This document shows positions 17,665 to 26,299 of a stretch of 60,214 nt of DNA, in pieces (the stretch's first letter is position 1; every line of letters begins with the position of its first letter). Origin of the DNA: Monoglobus sp964442605 (lineage in GTDB: Bacteria; Bacillota; Clostridia; Monoglobales; Monoglobaceae); the NCBI GenBank assembly GCA_964442605.1, contig CAYTZR010000006.1, positions 1 to 60,214 on the forward strand, given 5' to 3'. A program made the position numbers and the translations under genes. The notes under the pieces are model-generated. The model was not told the origin of the DNA. It worked only from the letters and a program-made list of their open reading frames with translations, and did no database searches.

Positions 17665-17704
17665 CAAATTTAGCAACATAGCAAATTTGGCAACAGGGCA
17701 AATT
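17654..17704 (+). repeat. Three 17-nt tandem units over a stop codon
   Basis: TAGCAACATAGCAAATT occurs twice perfectly (17654-17670, 17671-17687) and a third time with changes (17688-17704). The TAG stop of the decarboxylase gene (17662-17664) lies in the first unit. Confidence 0.9.
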
Positions 17705-17779
17705 TTGCGGAGTTTTTTACGCCGCTCAAATAAATTTAAAATTAGAAAATTAAAATTATCAAAAAAATCAAATCATCTA

Positions 17780-17808
17780 TTGACAAGAGGCGGCTGTAAT
17801 GGTAAAAT
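17780..17808 (+). promoter_or_regulatory. carAB promoter
   Basis: TTGACA (17780-17785), 17 bases, TAAAAT (17803-17808). It predicts a leader RNA of about 185 bases before carA. The 335-base gap 17665-17999 otherwise holds the stop-codon repeat, a leader peptide and a hairpin. Confidence 0.7.
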
Positions 17809-17835
17809 GGATAAAATACTTGGAAAGGGGACTTG

Positions 17836-17916
17836 ATGACATTGCGGTTAATGTCCGAAGTTAAGTCAAAAAATCGGTTTTGTTCTTTTCACTTTCCGAG
17901 GGATATTTATTTTTAA
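17836..17916 (+). CDS. Putative carAB leader peptide (26 residues)
   Basis: A small open frame starting with ATG at 17836 behind AAGGGGA (5-base spacing) and ending TAA at 17914-17916. It lies between the carAB promoter and an attenuator-like hairpin that starts 11 bases after its stop. The peptide begins MTLRLMSEVK and ends FPRDIYF. Its second half has five Phe and one Tyr codons, so the RNA is very U-rich just before the hairpin; there are also three Arg codons. The layout resembles the E. coli pyrBI leader, where low UTP slows polymerase in a U-rich tract so the translating ribosome blocks the terminator. Whether it is translated is an inference. Confidence 0.5.
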   Translation: MTLRLMSEVKSKNRFCSFHFPRDIYF

Positions 17917-17927
17917 ATTCAGTTAAT

Positions 17928-17970
17928 AAGGACGTTGAGGTCTGGTGTTTCTCAATTGTCCTTTTATTTT
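17928..17970 (+). terminator. Attenuator-like terminator hairpin in the carAB leader
   Basis: AAGGAC (17928-17933) pairs with GTCCTT (17958-17963) and TTGAG (17935-17939) pairs with CTCAA (17951-17955), with a small internal bulge and an 11-base loop. TTATTTT follows directly. The hairpin sits between the leader peptide and the carA ribosome site, so it should stop transcription unless blocked. No PyrR-type anti-antiterminator sequence is recognised. Confidence 0.6.
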
Positions 17971-17999
17971 GCGCATTTTTGGATAAAGGAGTTGGTTTT

Positions 18000-19082
18000 A
18001 TGCAATGCGGAAGAAACGCGAAGCTCATATTGGAAAACGGAACAGTGTTTTCCGGCAAGGCGTTTGGATGCATTCGTGACGCGGTAGGCGAGGTTGTGTT
18101 CACAACAAACATGACCGGTTATCAGGAGACGCTGACAGACCCGTCATTTTGCGGACAGATAGTGGTTATGACCTATCCGCTTATCGGCAACTACGGTATA
18201 AACTTTGATGATATGGAGTCTGACAAGCCTGCGCTTACGGCTTTTGTTGTGCGTGAGAAGTGCGACTATCCCAGTAATTTCAGAACAGAGATGAGTCTTG
18301 ACGGATTTCTGCGTCAAAACCGTATTATGGGACTTGAGGGAATAGATACGAGGGCGCTCACAAGGATTATTCGTGAAAGCGGCTGTATGAAGGGTATTAT
18401 TACGACGGCTGAGGAGCTTGATGAAAGTGATATTAAACAGCGTTTTGAAAGCCTTGATAACAGTGATGTTATCAGCCGTGTTTCCTGCAAAAGCTCATAT
18501 AACATAAAGGGGGAAGGCAAGAAAATCGCGTTTATAGATATGGGCGCGAAGGCGGGTATTATCCGTGACCTTAAAAGGCGTAAATGTGATATAACGGTAT
18601 TCCCGTATAACGCGACGGCTGAGGAAATTATTAAGATTGAGCCGGACATGGTGTTTATATCAAACGGTCCCGGTAATCCGGAGGATGTTCCCGAGACTAT
18701 TGAAACGGTGAAGGGCCTTATCGGCAGATACCCGATATGCGGAATTTGTATGGGACACCAGATAATCGGGCTGGCTTTGGGTTGCAGAACTCAAAAGCTT
18801 AAATTCGGTCATCATGGTGGAAATCACCCGGTAAAAAATTTGGAAACAGGAAGGGTTTATATATCCTCTCAGAACCATAACTATATAGTGTCGGATTTAC
18901 CTGATGGTGTCGAGGAGCTGTATGTCAATGTAAACGACGGAACCTGCGAGGGAATTAAACACAAGACATTGCCTGTGCGCAGTGTGCAGTTTCATCCCGA
19001 AGCGTCTCCGGGACCGCTTGACACAGGCTTTATATTTGATGATTTTTTAGGTCTTATCAATGGAGGTAATGAAAATGCCTAA
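18000..19082 (+). CDS. carA: Carbamoyl phosphate synthase, small (glutaminase) subunit
   Basis: A 360-residue class I glutamine amidotransferase subunit that releases ammonia from glutamine for the large subunit, feeding arginine and pyrimidine synthesis. The N-terminal CPSase domain is followed by the amidotransferase domain with FISNGPGNPED, the nucleophile region GICMGHQIIG and the catalytic HPE near the C-terminus (QFHPEASPGP). AAAGGAG lies 8 bases before the ATG at 18000. The reading frame is open further upstream to about 17880, but no ribosome site supports that and it would run through the attenuator. It overlaps carB by 8 bases. Confidence 0.96.
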   Translation: MQCGRNAKLILENGTVFSGKAFGCIRDAVGEVVFTTNMTGYQETLTDPSFCGQIVVMTYPLIGNYGINFDDMESDKPALTAFVVREKCDYPSNFRTEMSLDGFLRQNRIMGLEGIDTRALTRIIRESGCMKGIITTAEELDESDIKQRFESLDNSDVISRVSCKSSYNIKGEGKKIAFIDMGAKAGIIRDLKRRKCDITVFPYNATAEEIIKIEPDMVFISNGPGNPEDVPETIETVKGLIGRYPICGICMGHQIIGLALGCRTQKLKFGHHGGNHPVKNLETGRVYISSQNHNYIVSDLPDGVEELYVNVNDGTCEGIKHKTLPVRSVQFHPEASPGPLDTGFIFDDFLGLINGGNENA

Positions 19083-22000
19083 GGACAATAGCATAAAAAA
19101 GGTACTTGTTATCGGTTCCGGTCCGATAGTTATCGGACAGGCGGCAGAGTTTGATTATTCCGGAACTCAGGCATGCCGCGCCATAAAAGAGGATGGTATA
19201 GAAGTCGTTTTGGTAAACAGTAATCCGGCAACCATAATGACTGACAAGGATACTGCCGATTACACATATATTGAGCCTTTGACAGCGGAATATCTGGAAA
19301 AGGTAATAAAAAAAGAGCGTCCCGACAGCCTTATTGCGGGAATGGGCGGTCAGACGGGGCTTAACATTGCCTGTGAGCTGTATGATAAAGGAATACTTGA
19401 TAAATACGGTGTCAAGGTAATAGGAACATCAATAGAATCAATAAAAGAGGGCGAGGACAGAGACAGCTTTAAGCGGCTTATGGAACGAACAAATCAGCCG
19501 ATGATTAAGGGTGAAATTGTAAACACCGTAGAGGATGCCTGCGACTTTGCGGACGAAATCGGTTATCCCGTAATTGTACGTCCGGCTTACACGTTGGGCG
19601 GCACGGGCGGCGGCATAGCCGAAAACCAAAACGAGCTTATTGAAATCGCGACACAGGGTATTCATTTGTCGCGCGTGGGTCAGGTTCTTATCGAAAAATG
19701 TATAAGGGGCTGGAAAGAGATTGAGTTTGAAGTCATTCGCGACGGAGCGGGTAACTGTATAACGGTATGTTCTATGGAAAACGTCGATCCTGTCGGTGTA
19801 CACACGGGTGACAGTATAGTTGTCGCGCCCGTTCAGACATTGGCAGACAGAGAATATCAGATGCTCAGAAAGGCTGCTATTGACATTATTAATACTATTG
19901 AGATAAAGGGCGGCTGCAATGTTCAGTTTGCACTTAATCCAAGCAGCTTTGAATACGCGGTTATAGAGATAAATCCCCGTGTCAGCCGTTCATCCGCTCT
20001 TGCTTCAAAGGCTACCGGTTACCCGATTGCGAAGATAGGAGCAAAAATTGCCCTTGGGTATAACTTAGACGAAATTAAAAACGCTGTTACGGGCAAGACA
20101 TATGCTTGCTTTGAGCCGGCTCTTGACTATTGTGTTGTAAAAATTCCGAAGTGGCCGTTTGACAAATTCTTTGGCGCGAAAAGGCAATTGGGTACAAAGA
20201 TGATGGCAACCGGTGAGGTAATGGCGATAGGCAACAGCTTTGAGGCGGCGCTTCTTAAGGGCATACGCTCTCTTGAGATAAAGCAGTTTACGCTGATACG
20301 CGAATTTTCGAAAAATCATAGCCTTGAAGGTTTAAAGCACAGGGTTGTGGTTCCTGACGATGAGCGTCTGTTTGATTTGGCGGAGCTTATCAGACGTGAT
20401 TACCTTATGGAAAAAATTTGCGAGATAACCGGCATGGATCCGTGGTTTATAGAAAAGATTAAAAATATAGTTGAAAAGGAAGAAGAGCTAAAGGAATACA
20501 CAATTGAGACACTGACACCCGAAGTCCTGAGAGAATACAAGGTCATGGGATTTGGCGATGAGGGAATTGCCGAAATCATAGGCTGCAAGGGCAGTGACAT
20601 AAGGGAGCTGCGCCAAAAGTTTAACATTTATCCGGCGTATAAAATGGTTGATACATGTGCCGGAGAGTTCGAGGCGGTATCGCCGTACTATTATTCCACA
20701 TACGATGAGGTAAACGAGGCGAAAGCATCAGACAGGCGCAAGGTGTTGGTTCTCGGATCCGGACCTATCAGGATCGGTCAGGGTATTGAGTTTGACTATT
20801 GCAGTGTACACAGCGTACAGGCGCTGAAAAAGATGGGTATTGAAACAATAATAATCAATAATAATCCCGAAACTGTAAGTACCGATTTTGACACATCGGA
20901 CAAGCTGTACTTTGAGCCGCTGACCGAGGAGGATGTTTACAGTATAATTGAGCTTGAAAAGCCGGATGGAGTAATTCTGCAATTCGGCGGACAGACCGCT
21001 ATCAAGCTCGCGAATTTTCTGGACAGAATGAACGTTCCAATTCTTGGCACAAAGCCAAAGTACATAGACGAGGCTGAGGACAGAGAAAAGTTTGACGCGG
21101 TTTTGGAGAAGCTTAGCATAAAACGTCCCAAGGGCAGAGGCGTTTGGTCTGTGCAGCGCGGTATTGAAGAAGCAAATGAGCTGGGATATCCGCTGCTGGT
21201 TCGTCCGTCATATGTTCTGGGCGGTCAGGGAATGGAGATTACTCATAACGAAACCGAACTTGTACAGTATCTGGAGGATGCCTTTAAAAAGGATAAGGAT
21301 AATCCGGTTCTGATTGACAGATACTTGGGGGGACGTGAGCTGGAGGTTGATGCAATCTGTGACGGTACGGATGTGTTTATCCCCGGTATAATGGAACATT
21401 TGGAGCGTGCCGGAATACATTCGGGGGACAGCATTTCTATATATCCGCCCCAGAATGTTTCGGAGGACATAAAAGAAAAGATAATGGATGTAACCCGGCG
21501 GATCGCCGTAGAGTTAAAGGTAATAGGAATGATTAATATACAGTTCATCGAGTTTAAAAACGAACTGTATATTATTGAGGTAAACCCGCGTTCCAGCCGT
21601 ACTGTACCGTATATTACAAAGGTTACCGGGGTTCCGGTCATTGACATTGCCACAAGGGTTATGATGGGCGAAAGCTTAAAATCAATGGGCTATGGCAGCG
21701 GAATTAGCCCCGAATCCGACATGGTTGCCGTAAAGGTTCCTGTATTTTCCACAGAAAAGTTGCCGATGGTAGAGGTCAGTCTGGGTCCGGAAATGCGGTC
21801 CACAGGAGAGGTTCTGGGCGTTGGCAGAAGCTTTGAGGAGGCAATATATAAGGGCTTTGTAGGCGCGGACACAACAATTCCCAAGCCCGGCAGTACAATT
21901 CTTGCCACAATAAGGGAGCGGGATAAGGAAAACTTTTTGCCGCTGGCAAAGCGGTTTGCTTCTATGGGCTGTAATTTTATTGCTACCAGTGGAACTGCGG

Positions 22001-22287
22001 AATTTCTGCGCGGTAACGGACTTTCCGTTAAAGACGCGAAAAAAATAAGCGAGGGTGTGCCGAACGTACTTGATGTAATCCGCAGCGGTGTATGTGAGTT
22101 GATAATAGATATTCCGCAAAAGGGTAACGACAAGGGCAGCGACGGCTTTAAGATAAGACGCTGTGCTTCCGAGTGCTCGATTACTCTGATGACATCACTT
22201 GATACAGTCGGCGCTCTGGTAAGTATAATGGAGAGAAACATGACTCCCGATGATGTAGATGTAATATCGGTAAAAGAAATAAAATGA
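19075..22287 (+). CDS. carB: Carbamoyl phosphate synthase, large subunit
   Basis: A 1070-residue synthetase with two homologous ATP-grasp halves, each opening with the signature VLV(I/L)GSGP(I) (about residues 10 and 560). The first half makes carboxyphosphate and carbamate, the second phosphorylates carbamate. A methylglyoxal synthase-like allosteric domain occupies about 930-1070; it is where UMP or ornithine act in other species. Length is as expected. The ATG at 19075 is preferred because GGAGG (19062-19066) is 8 bases upstream; earlier in-frame ATGs at 19060 and 19069 are too close to it. The start lies within the carA stop region, so translation is coupled. Confidence 0.96.
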   Translation: MPKDNSIKKVLVIGSGPIVIGQAAEFDYSGTQACRAIKEDGIEVVLVNSNPATIMTDKDTADYTYIEPLTAEYLEKVIKKERPDSLIAGMGGQTGLNIACELYDKGILDKYGVKVIGTSIESIKEGEDRDSFKRLMERTNQPMIKGEIVNTVEDACDFADEIGYPVIVRPAYTLGGTGGGIAENQNELIEIATQGIHLSRVGQVLIEKCIRGWKEIEFEVIRDGAGNCITVCSMENVDPVGVHTGDSIVVAPVQTLADREYQMLRKAAIDIINTIEIKGGCNVQFALNPSSFEYAVIEINPRVSRSSALASKATGYPIAKIGAKIALGYNLDEIKNAVTGKTYACFEPALDYCVVKIPKWPFDKFFGAKRQLGTKMMATGEVMAIGNSFEAALLKGIRSLEIKQFTLIREFSKNHSLEGLKHRVVVPDDERLFDLAELIRRDYLMEKICEITGMDPWFIEKIKNIVEKEEELKEYTIETLTPEVLREYKVMGFGDEGIAEIIGCKGSDIRELRQKFNIYPAYKMVDTCAGEFEAVSPYYYSTYDEVNEAKASDRRKVLVLGSGPIRIGQGIEFDYCSVHSVQALKKMGIETIIINNNPETVSTDFDTSDKLYFEPLTEEDVYSIIELEKPDGVILQFGGQTAIKLANFLDRMNVPILGTKPKYIDEAEDREKFDAVLEKLSIKRPKGRGVWSVQRGIEEANELGYPLLVRPSYVLGGQGMEITHNETELVQYLEDAFKKDKDNPVLIDRYLGGRELEVDAICDGTDVFIPGIMEHLERAGIHSGDSISIYPPQNVSEDIKEKIMDVTRRIAVELKVIGMINIQFIEFKNELYIIEVNPRSSRTVPYITKVTGVPVIDIATRVMMGESLKSMGYGSGISPESDMVAVKVPVFSTEKLPMVEVSLGPEMRSTGEVLGVGRSFEEAIYKGFVGADTTIPKPGSTILATIRERDKENFLPLAKRFASMGCNFIATSGTAEFLRGNGLSVKDAKKISEGVPNVLDVIRSGVCELIIDIPQKGNDKGSDGFKIRRCASECSITLMTSLDTVGALVSIMERNMTPDDVDVISVKEIK

Positions 22288-22328
22288 TAAAAAAATAAAA
22301 TAAATAAAGAATAAATTAAGAAAATAAC

Positions 22329-22356
22329 AACGGAGCGCCGCAGTGGCGCTCCGTTT
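22329..22356. terminator. Bidirectional terminator between carB and tRNA-Thr
   Basis: AACGGAGCGCC (22329-22339) pairs with GGCGCTCCGTT across a 5-base loop, giving a GC-rich stem of about 11 bp. T-rich sequence flanks it in both directions, so it can end carAB on the plus strand and the tRNA transcript on the minus strand. Confidence 0.8.
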
Positions 22357-22365
22357 GATTTAAAG

Positions 22366-22441
22366 TGGAGCCGATAAGCAGATTCGAACTGCTGACCTAT
22401 TCATTACGAGTGAATCGCTCTACCTACTGAGCTATATCGGC
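22366..22441 (-). tRNA. tRNA-Thr (anticodon CGT)
   Basis: On the minus strand a full cloverleaf can be drawn: acceptor GCCGATA with TATCGGC, D-stem GCTC/GAGC, anticodon stem ATTCA/TGAAT with loop CTCGTAA (anticodon CGT), T-arm with TTCGAAT, and an encoded CCA end. It reads ACG codons. A single isolated gene with its own promoter. Confidence 0.93.
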
Positions 22442-22455
22442 GTTCACAGGTTAAT

Positions 22456-22484
22456 ATTATATATTATTTTTTATCGGTTGTCAA
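22456..22484 (-). promoter_or_regulatory. Promoter of tRNA-Thr
   Basis: On the minus strand, TTGACA (22479-22484), 17 bases, TATAAT (22456-22461): full consensus, placed about 15 bases before the mature tRNA 5' end. Confidence 0.8.
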
Positions 22485-22566
22485 GGGTTAATTTTGCAAT
22501 TTATTTTTATTTAATTTTATATGTGCTTTTAACGTGTTTCATCAATAAAAAAGTGATAAAAATTGC

Positions 22567-22603
22567 TTGACAGAGTATTATTCGTAACTTATAATATTAT
22601 AAG
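22567..22603 (+). promoter_or_regulatory. recA promoter with a palindrome over the -10
   Basis: TTGACA (22567-22572), 17 bases, TATAAT (22590-22595): consensus. The -10 is inside a perfect 16-base palindrome, CTTATAATATTATAAG (22588-22603), well placed for a repressor. It is not the Bacillus-type LexA box (CGAACNNNNGTTCG), and no such box is seen nearby. The AT-rich palindrome could also be chance. Confidence 0.65.
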
Positions 22604-22654
22604 GAATGTTATGTTTTAATATAAATCTTTGAATATAAGAATGGAGAATTTATA

Positions 22655-23719
22655 ATGAACGAGGAGAAAAGAAAAGCCCTTGATCTCGCTATGGGGCAGA
22701 TTGAAAAGCAGTTCGGCAGTGGAGCGGTTATGCGTCTTGGCGAAAAGCCCAAGGCAAATGTTGAGGCTATACCGACCGGTGCGTTGGCGCTTGATATTGC
22801 TCTCGGTATCGGCGGATTGCCAAGGGGCAGAATTATAGAAATATACGGACCCGAGTCTTCCGGTAAAACCACCGTTGCGCTTCATGTTGTGGCGCAGGTG
22901 CAAAAAATGGGAGGTGAGGCAGCTTTTATTGACGCTGAGCACGCGCTTGATCCTGTTTACGCCGAAGCTCTCGGTGTTCACACCGATGATCTTATTGTTT
23001 CACAGCCCGACACGGGCGAACAGGCGCTTGAAATAACCGAATACCTGGTAAGGAGCGGTGCGGTTGACGTTATCGTTATTGACTCTGTCGCGGCGTTGGT
23101 TCCCAAAGCGGAAATCGAGGGGCTTATGGGTGATGCCCATGTGGGTCAGCAAGCAAGACTTATGTCACAAGCGCTCAGAAAGCTTGCCGGTATTATCTCA
23201 AAATCCAATACAACGGCAATATTTATTAACCAGCTGCGTGAAAAAATCGGTATAATGTTCGGTAATCCCGAAACAACCACAGGCGGAAGAGCGCTTAAGT
23301 TCTATGCGTCGGTAAGACTTGATGTAAGACGTGTTGAAGGGATTAAGGGTGATGGAAATCTTATCGGAAACAGAACCAGAGTAAAGGTTGTAAAGAATAA
23401 GGTCGCTCCTCCGTTTAAAGAGGCGGAATTTGACATAATGTACGGCGAGGGAATTTCCAAAATGGGAAATGTGGTAGATGTCGCCGTCGATATGGATATT
23501 ATACATAAGAGCGGATCGTGGTTCAGCTATGAGGGTGAACGTTTAGGTCAGGGACGCGATAAGGTTAAGAAAATACTTGAGGAAAATCCGGAGCTTGCCG
23601 TTGAGATTGAAAACAAAATTCGTGAACAAGCAGGTCTGCCCCTGATTGGAGAGGAGGACATGAATATGTTTGATGATAAGCCGGTAGAGGGTCTGGAAAA
23701 GCCAAAGAAAAAGAAGTAG
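22655..23719 (+). CDS. recA: DNA recombination protein RecA
   Basis: A 354-residue RecA: strand-exchange ATPase in homologous recombination and co-protease for LexA-type repressors. Walker A is GPESSGKT (residues 65-72), Walker B lies in VDVIVIDSVAALVP, loop L1/L2 regions are intact (LMSQALRKLAGI, INQLREKIGIMFGNPE), and the C-terminus ends in the usual acidic/basic tail. Its own consensus promoter lies upstream. recX follows after 76 bases, the usual arrangement. Confidence 0.98.
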   Translation: MNEEKRKALDLAMGQIEKQFGSGAVMRLGEKPKANVEAIPTGALALDIALGIGGLPRGRIIEIYGPESSGKTTVALHVVAQVQKMGGEAAFIDAEHALDPVYAEALGVHTDDLIVSQPDTGEQALEITEYLVRSGAVDVIVIDSVAALVPKAEIEGLMGDAHVGQQARLMSQALRKLAGIISKSNTTAIFINQLREKIGIMFGNPETTTGGRALKFYASVRLDVRRVEGIKGDGNLIGNRTRVKVVKNKVAPPFKEAEFDIMYGEGISKMGNVVDVAVDMDIIHKSGSWFSYEGERLGQGRDKVKKILEENPELAVEIENKIREQAGLPLIGEEDMNMFDDKPVEGLEKPKKKK

Positions 23720-23795
23720 TTTTTTAAAAAAGCCTTTCTCTGCGCTTGAGAGTCATTGCTGAGAGAATACATGAGTGAACGGAGGGTTATATGAC

Positions 23796-24260
23796 GTGGA
23801 TGAATTGTTAAGAGGAAAGCGGTTGGCTTTGCGTTTTTTGTCTGCCAGAATGTATACCTCAAGAGAAATTTTCGACAGACTTCGCAGGAAGGGCTATGAC
23901 AGCGAGGTTGCGGAGCAAATTGTCAGTGATTTGATTAAAGAGGGTTTTTTAAACGACAGGCACTACGCGGATTGCTATATATCGGACAGTGTAAATCTAA
24001 ACGCCAAGGGCGAGTATCGTATCAGACAGGAGCTTATGCGCAAGGGTGTTCCTCCCGCTGTGATTGATCGTGCTATCGCTGAGGCAGACGTGGATTTTGA
24101 TGCCGCGCTAACGGATTACATTGCCGAAAGACTGAAGATAACCGAAATTACCGACAGAAAGGATCTGGAGCGGTTTCGGTCTATGCTTGCCAGACGCGGT
24201 TATTCGCTTGACGAGATACGCCGCGCTCTCAGAGAATTTGATTTTGACTTTAAAGATTGA
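23796..24260 (+). CDS. recX: Regulatory protein RecX
   Basis: A 154-residue RecX family protein, an all-helical repeat protein that binds RecA filaments and modulates their growth. The first repeat has SAREMYTSREIF-like content (SARMYTSREIFDRLRRKG) and the second DRHYADCYISDSVN; a third repeat (RSMLARRGYSLDEIRRAL) closes the protein. I place the start at GTG 23796, 9 bases after GGAGGG. The stop codon is inside an 18-base unit that is tandemly duplicated. Confidence 0.9.
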   Translation: MDELLRGKRLALRFLSARMYTSREIFDRLRRKGYDSEVAEQIVSDLIKEGFLNDRHYADCYISDSVNLNAKGEYRIRQELMRKGVPPAVIDRAIAEADVDFDAALTDYIAERLKITEITDRKDLERFRSMLARRGYSLDEIRRALREFDFDFKD

Positions 24261-24291
24261 TTATGGCTTGATTATTGATTATGACTTGATT
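24256..24291 (+). repeat. 18-nt tandem duplication over the recX stop codon
   Basis: ATTGATTATGGCTTGATT (24256-24273) is followed directly by ATTGATTATGACTTGATT (24274-24291), one mismatch. The TGA stop is in the first copy and an in-frame TGA recurs 18 bases later. Confidence 0.88.
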
Positions 24292-24305
24292 AAGGAGAAT
24301 TTGAA

Positions 24306-25637
24306 TTGAAAAAGATAGCGATTGCATCTTTGGGATGCTCCAAAAATCTTATTGATAGCGAGCAAATGACAGCTATTCTTAAATCCGCCGGATACGAGCT
24401 TTGGGAAAACGAGGCGGATGCGGATATTATGATTGTTAATACCTGTACGTTTGTTGAGGATGCTCAGGTTGAGTCGATAAATTGCATTTTGGAGCTTGCG
24501 CAGTACAAAAAAGCGGATGATAAAAAGCTGCTTATTGTTACCGGCTGTATGGCACAGAGGTATAAAGAACAAATAATCTCCGAAATCCCGGAGGTTGACG
24601 CGGTTATAGGTACCAATGAGTATAACAGAATTGCGGAAATAATAGACGACTGCCTAAATAAGCCGGATCAAACGGAAAGGGTTTGCTGTTCTGATGCGCC
24701 GCTGCTGTATGAGGGAGCCAGAGAGCTTACAGCGCCGGGATACACCGCGTTTTTAAAAATCGCGGAGGGCTGCGACAACAGGTGTACCTACTGTGTCATA
24801 CCGTCTGTAAGGGGCAGATATAGGAGCCGTAAAATCGAGGATATTATCAAAGAGGCCGAAGTCATGGCGGCAGGCGGTGTTAAAGAGGTTATTGTAATAG
24901 CGCAGGACACAACGAGATACGGTATTGATTTATATGGAAAGTATAAGCTGCCCGAGCTTTTAAGGGAACTGTGCGGAGTTCAAGGCATTGAGTGGGTGAG
25001 AGTACATTATTGCTATCCGGAGCTTGTAACGGATGAACTCATCGATGTTTTCGCAAATGAACCTAAAATATGCAAATATTTGGATATACCCATACAGCAT
25101 TCCAGTGATAAGATTTTAAAGCTTATGGGCAGGCATACAAACAGAGAACAAATAACCTCGCTTATAAGGAAGCTGAGGGAGCGTATTCCCGGTGTTGCTC
25201 TGCGAACCTCAATAATAGTAGGTTTCCCCGGAGAAACCGAGGAGGATATGGAGGATTTGTTAGACTTCATACATGAGGCGAAGTTTGACAGATTGGGTGT
25301 ATTTAGGTATTCCAGAGAGGAAGACACGCCGGCATATAATCTGCCAAATCAGATAGACGAGGAAGAAAAACGTCTGCGGTTTGAGAATGTTATGGTTGCT
25401 CAGGCGGATATTGACGATGAAAACAATTCAAAAAAATGCGGAACCGTACAAAATGTTCTGGTCGAGGGTCGCGATGAAATAATAAAAAGCTACTATGGCA
25501 GAACATATGCCGATTCCATTGAGATAGACGGGAAGGTTTTCTTTAAATCCAAAAAGAAATTAAAGCCCGGCGATTTTGTACAGGTTAAGATTGATGAAGC
25601 TGTGGACATGGACCTGTTCGGCACCGCTGTGGAATAA
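24306..25637 (+). CDS. rimO: Ribosomal protein S12 methylthiotransferase RimO
   Basis: A 443-residue radical SAM methylthiotransferase that modifies the conserved Asp of ribosomal protein S12. The N-terminal UPF0004 domain has three cluster cysteines (SLGCSKN, NTCTF, TGCMAQR). The radical SAM core has GCDNRCTYCVIP, giving the CxxxCxxC triad. A C-terminal TRAM domain (about 375-443) binds substrate. The SLGCSKNLIDSE opening separates RimO from MiaB. The start is TTG at 24306 behind AAGGAG, which is unusual but fits the spacing. Confidence 0.94.
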   Translation: MKKIAIASLGCSKNLIDSEQMTAILKSAGYELWENEADADIMIVNTCTFVEDAQVESINCILELAQYKKADDKKLLIVTGCMAQRYKEQIISEIPEVDAVIGTNEYNRIAEIIDDCLNKPDQTERVCCSDAPLLYEGARELTAPGYTAFLKIAEGCDNRCTYCVIPSVRGRYRSRKIEDIIKEAEVMAAGGVKEVIVIAQDTTRYGIDLYGKYKLPELLRELCGVQGIEWVRVHYCYPELVTDELIDVFANEPKICKYLDIPIQHSSDKILKLMGRHTNREQITSLIRKLRERIPGVALRTSIIVGFPGETEEDMEDLLDFIHEAKFDRLGVFRYSREEDTPAYNLPNQIDEEEKRLRFENVMVAQADIDDENNSKKCGTVQNVLVEGRDEIIKSYYGRTYADSIEIDGKVFFKSKKKLKPGDFVQVKIDEAVDMDLFGTAVE

Positions 25638-25650
25638 CGGAGGAATATAT

Positions 25651-26217
25651 ATGAATTTACCAAATAAATTAACGCTTTTGAGAATAATACTTATTCCGGT
25701 ATTTATGATATTGTTTTTAAGCTGCGGAACTGTTGGGTTGTATTTTTCGCTCGTTGTGTTTCTGCTTGCTGCCGTAACCGATTATTTTGACGGCAGGATT
25801 GCGCGCAGAGCTAACTGTGTTACAACATTCGGCAAGCTGATGGATCCTATGGCGGACAAGCTTTTAACAATAAGCGCGCTGATTTGCTTTTTGGCGGTGG
25901 ATGCGCCGTATATAAATGCGTGGGTGCTTATAATAATAATCGGACGCGAATTAATTGTAACCGGCATACGTATGCTTGCTTTGGAAGAAAACACGGTGAT
26001 AGCGGCGAGCTTATTTGGAAAGCTGAAAACCGTTTCGCAGTTTTTGATGATAATTGTTGTCATAATAAATGAAATAGTTTGTGTATACAAAAATCCGATG
26101 GATGGAGGCTTTGGGAATTTTCTTGTGTTTATCCTTGTGATAATTTCTGTAATTCTTACAGTGCTGTCAGGTGTAGATTATATATACAAAAACAGATATT
26201 TGTTAACGTTTAAGTAA
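25651..26217 (+). CDS. pgsA: CDP-diacylglycerol-glycerol-3-phosphate 3-phosphatidyltransferase
   Basis: A 188-residue membrane enzyme with about five or six segments that makes phosphatidylglycerol phosphate. The CDP-alcohol phosphatidyltransferase signature is complete (DGRIARRANCVTTFGKLMD, then PMAD), starting near residue 45. It opens MNLPNKLTLLRIILIP, as usual for PgsA. GGAGG precedes the ATG at 25651. It lies 13 bases after rimO and just ahead of the plsX-fab cluster, joining phospholipid head-group and acyl-chain synthesis. Confidence 0.94.
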   Translation: MNLPNKLTLLRIILIPVFMILFLSCGTVGLYFSLVVFLLAAVTDYFDGRIARRANCVTTFGKLMDPMADKLLTISALICFLAVDAPYINAWVLIIIIGRELIVTGIRMLALEENTVIAASLFGKLKTVSQFLMIIVVIINEIVCVYKNPMDGGFGNFLVFILVIISVILTVLSGVDYIYKNRYLLTFK

Positions 26218-26299
26218 CGATTATGTTACATAAGCATAACAAGTATTGAAATTTCCGCGAATTTATATTAAGGTGATAGCGAAAGATAGGAATGAGTAT

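Noticed and set aside
17809..17999. PyrR-binding attenuator or T-box at carAB
   Set aside because: No PyrR anti-antiterminator consensus and no T-box sequence seen; the leader-peptide model fits better.
17880..18000. N-terminal extension of CarA to a TTG at 17880
   Set aside because: No ribosome site, no match to the CarA N-terminus, and it would read through the attenuator hairpin; ATG 18000 has a strong site.
23720..23795. Terminator between recA and recX
   Set aside because: The CTCT/AGAG pairings are short and lack a T-run after them; read-through from recA is more likely.
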